64,000 nt of DNA from Gemmatimonadota bacterium (GTDB lineage Bacteria > Gemmatimonadota > Gemmatimonadetes > Gemmatimonadales > Gemmatimonadaceae), in assembly GCA_023249375.1 (NCBI GenBank), contig JAHFCT010000006.1:46886-110885 (forward strand). The letters run 5' to 3'. The notes under the pieces were generated by a model. It was given only the letters and a program-made list of their open reading frames with translations. It was not told the DNA's origin and searched no databases. Position numbers and translations under genes: made by a program. Shown piece by piece: positions 63,904 through 64,000 of this stretch; within the stretch, counting starts at the first letter, position 1; every line of letters starts with the position of its first letter.

Positions 63904-64000
63904 GCAGTCTCCGCGCAGCGCGAGCGCAACGCCGTTACCTCGGCGGCCGGATCGGCCGCGCCGAAAACCGCATTGCCCGCGACAAACGTGTCGGCGCCAG
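63900..64000 (-). CDS. rpe: Ribulose-phosphate 3-epimerase, 3' end only
   Basis: Only the last 32 codons are in the window. They read GADTFVAGNAVFGAADP followed by a short helix ending in TA, which matches the final beta-strand and phosphate-binding GN/S loop of Rpe. Catalyses interconversion of ribulose 5-phosphate and xylulose 5-phosphate. The stop overlaps the TlpA-like gene start. Confidence 0.8.
   Translation of the reverse strand, partial: GADTFVAGNAVFGAADPAAEVTALRSRCAETA

Overview
The window is high-GC, densely packed bacterial chromosome. It looks like a member of the Gemmatimonadota or a close relative. The evidence is a SusC/SusD (RagA/RagB) outer-membrane pair, a BamA/TamA-type barrel fused in one operon with TamB, a short Bacteroidota-like primary-type sigma factor, a tricorn-like S41 peptidase, an M14 peptidase ending in a FlgD/Por-like domain, and a cobalamin adenosyltransferase. 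This assignment is inferred from gene content; there is no rRNA gene here. About ten neighbouring gene pairs share a 4-base ATGA or GTGA stop/start overlap, so long coupled operons are the rule.

Layout. 1-5.4 kb: end of a nickel/cobalt-type permease, a VWA protein and its MoxR-like AAA+ partner separated by a divergent MFS exporter, and a GxxExxY (putative PD-(D/E)XK nuclease) gene coupled to the AAA+ gene. Two large palindromic repeats (family A) lie here. 5.4-11 kb: a lone molybdopterin oxidoreductase, an Ala/Pro-rich lipoprotein and a Tat-exported isoquinoline-oxidoreductase-type pair. 11-17.3 kb: glycolate oxidase operon glcD-glcE-glcF-HAD-ygfZ-SDR. 17.3-21.5 kb: family-B repeat, terminator, sigma factor, aroB, cobalamin adenosyltransferase and a soluble Ser/Thr kinase. 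21.5-31 kb: ferredoxin-NADP reductase-type flavoprotein, a four-helix-bundle gene bounded by family-B terminal repeats, then TamA-like/TamB envelope assembly and a lipid kinase. 31-37 kb: a 1079-residue soluble GAF/PAS histidine kinase, an NtrC-type regulator lacking GAFTGA, a Cys-rich mini-protein and a P1 peptidase. 37-44.5 kb: Sco and CtaG (cytochrome oxidase assembly), EamA, HAD, an M14 peptidase with an unusual N-terminal fusion, acpS and lgt. 45-50.5 kb: PP2C phosphatase, GNAT, small proteins, pirin, and an OmpR-type two-component system. 50.5-59.2 kb: CHAD protein, tricorn-like protease, SusD and SusC. 59.3-64 kb: a 37-residue membrane peptide, an MgtE-N/CBS protein without membrane domain, a divergent Nramp permease, tsaD, a TlpA-like thioredoxin and the end of rpe.

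The most interesting material is (i) two families of intergenic palindromes, one bracketing a four-helix-bundle gene like terminal inverted repeats and the other next to a putative nuclease gene; (ii) an apparently split Mg2+-type transporter made of an Nramp-like permease and a stand-alone MgtE-N/CBS sensor; and (iii) an NtrC-like regulator without its sigma-54 contact loop. No CRISPR array, tRNA, rRNA, transposase or recombinase was recognised.
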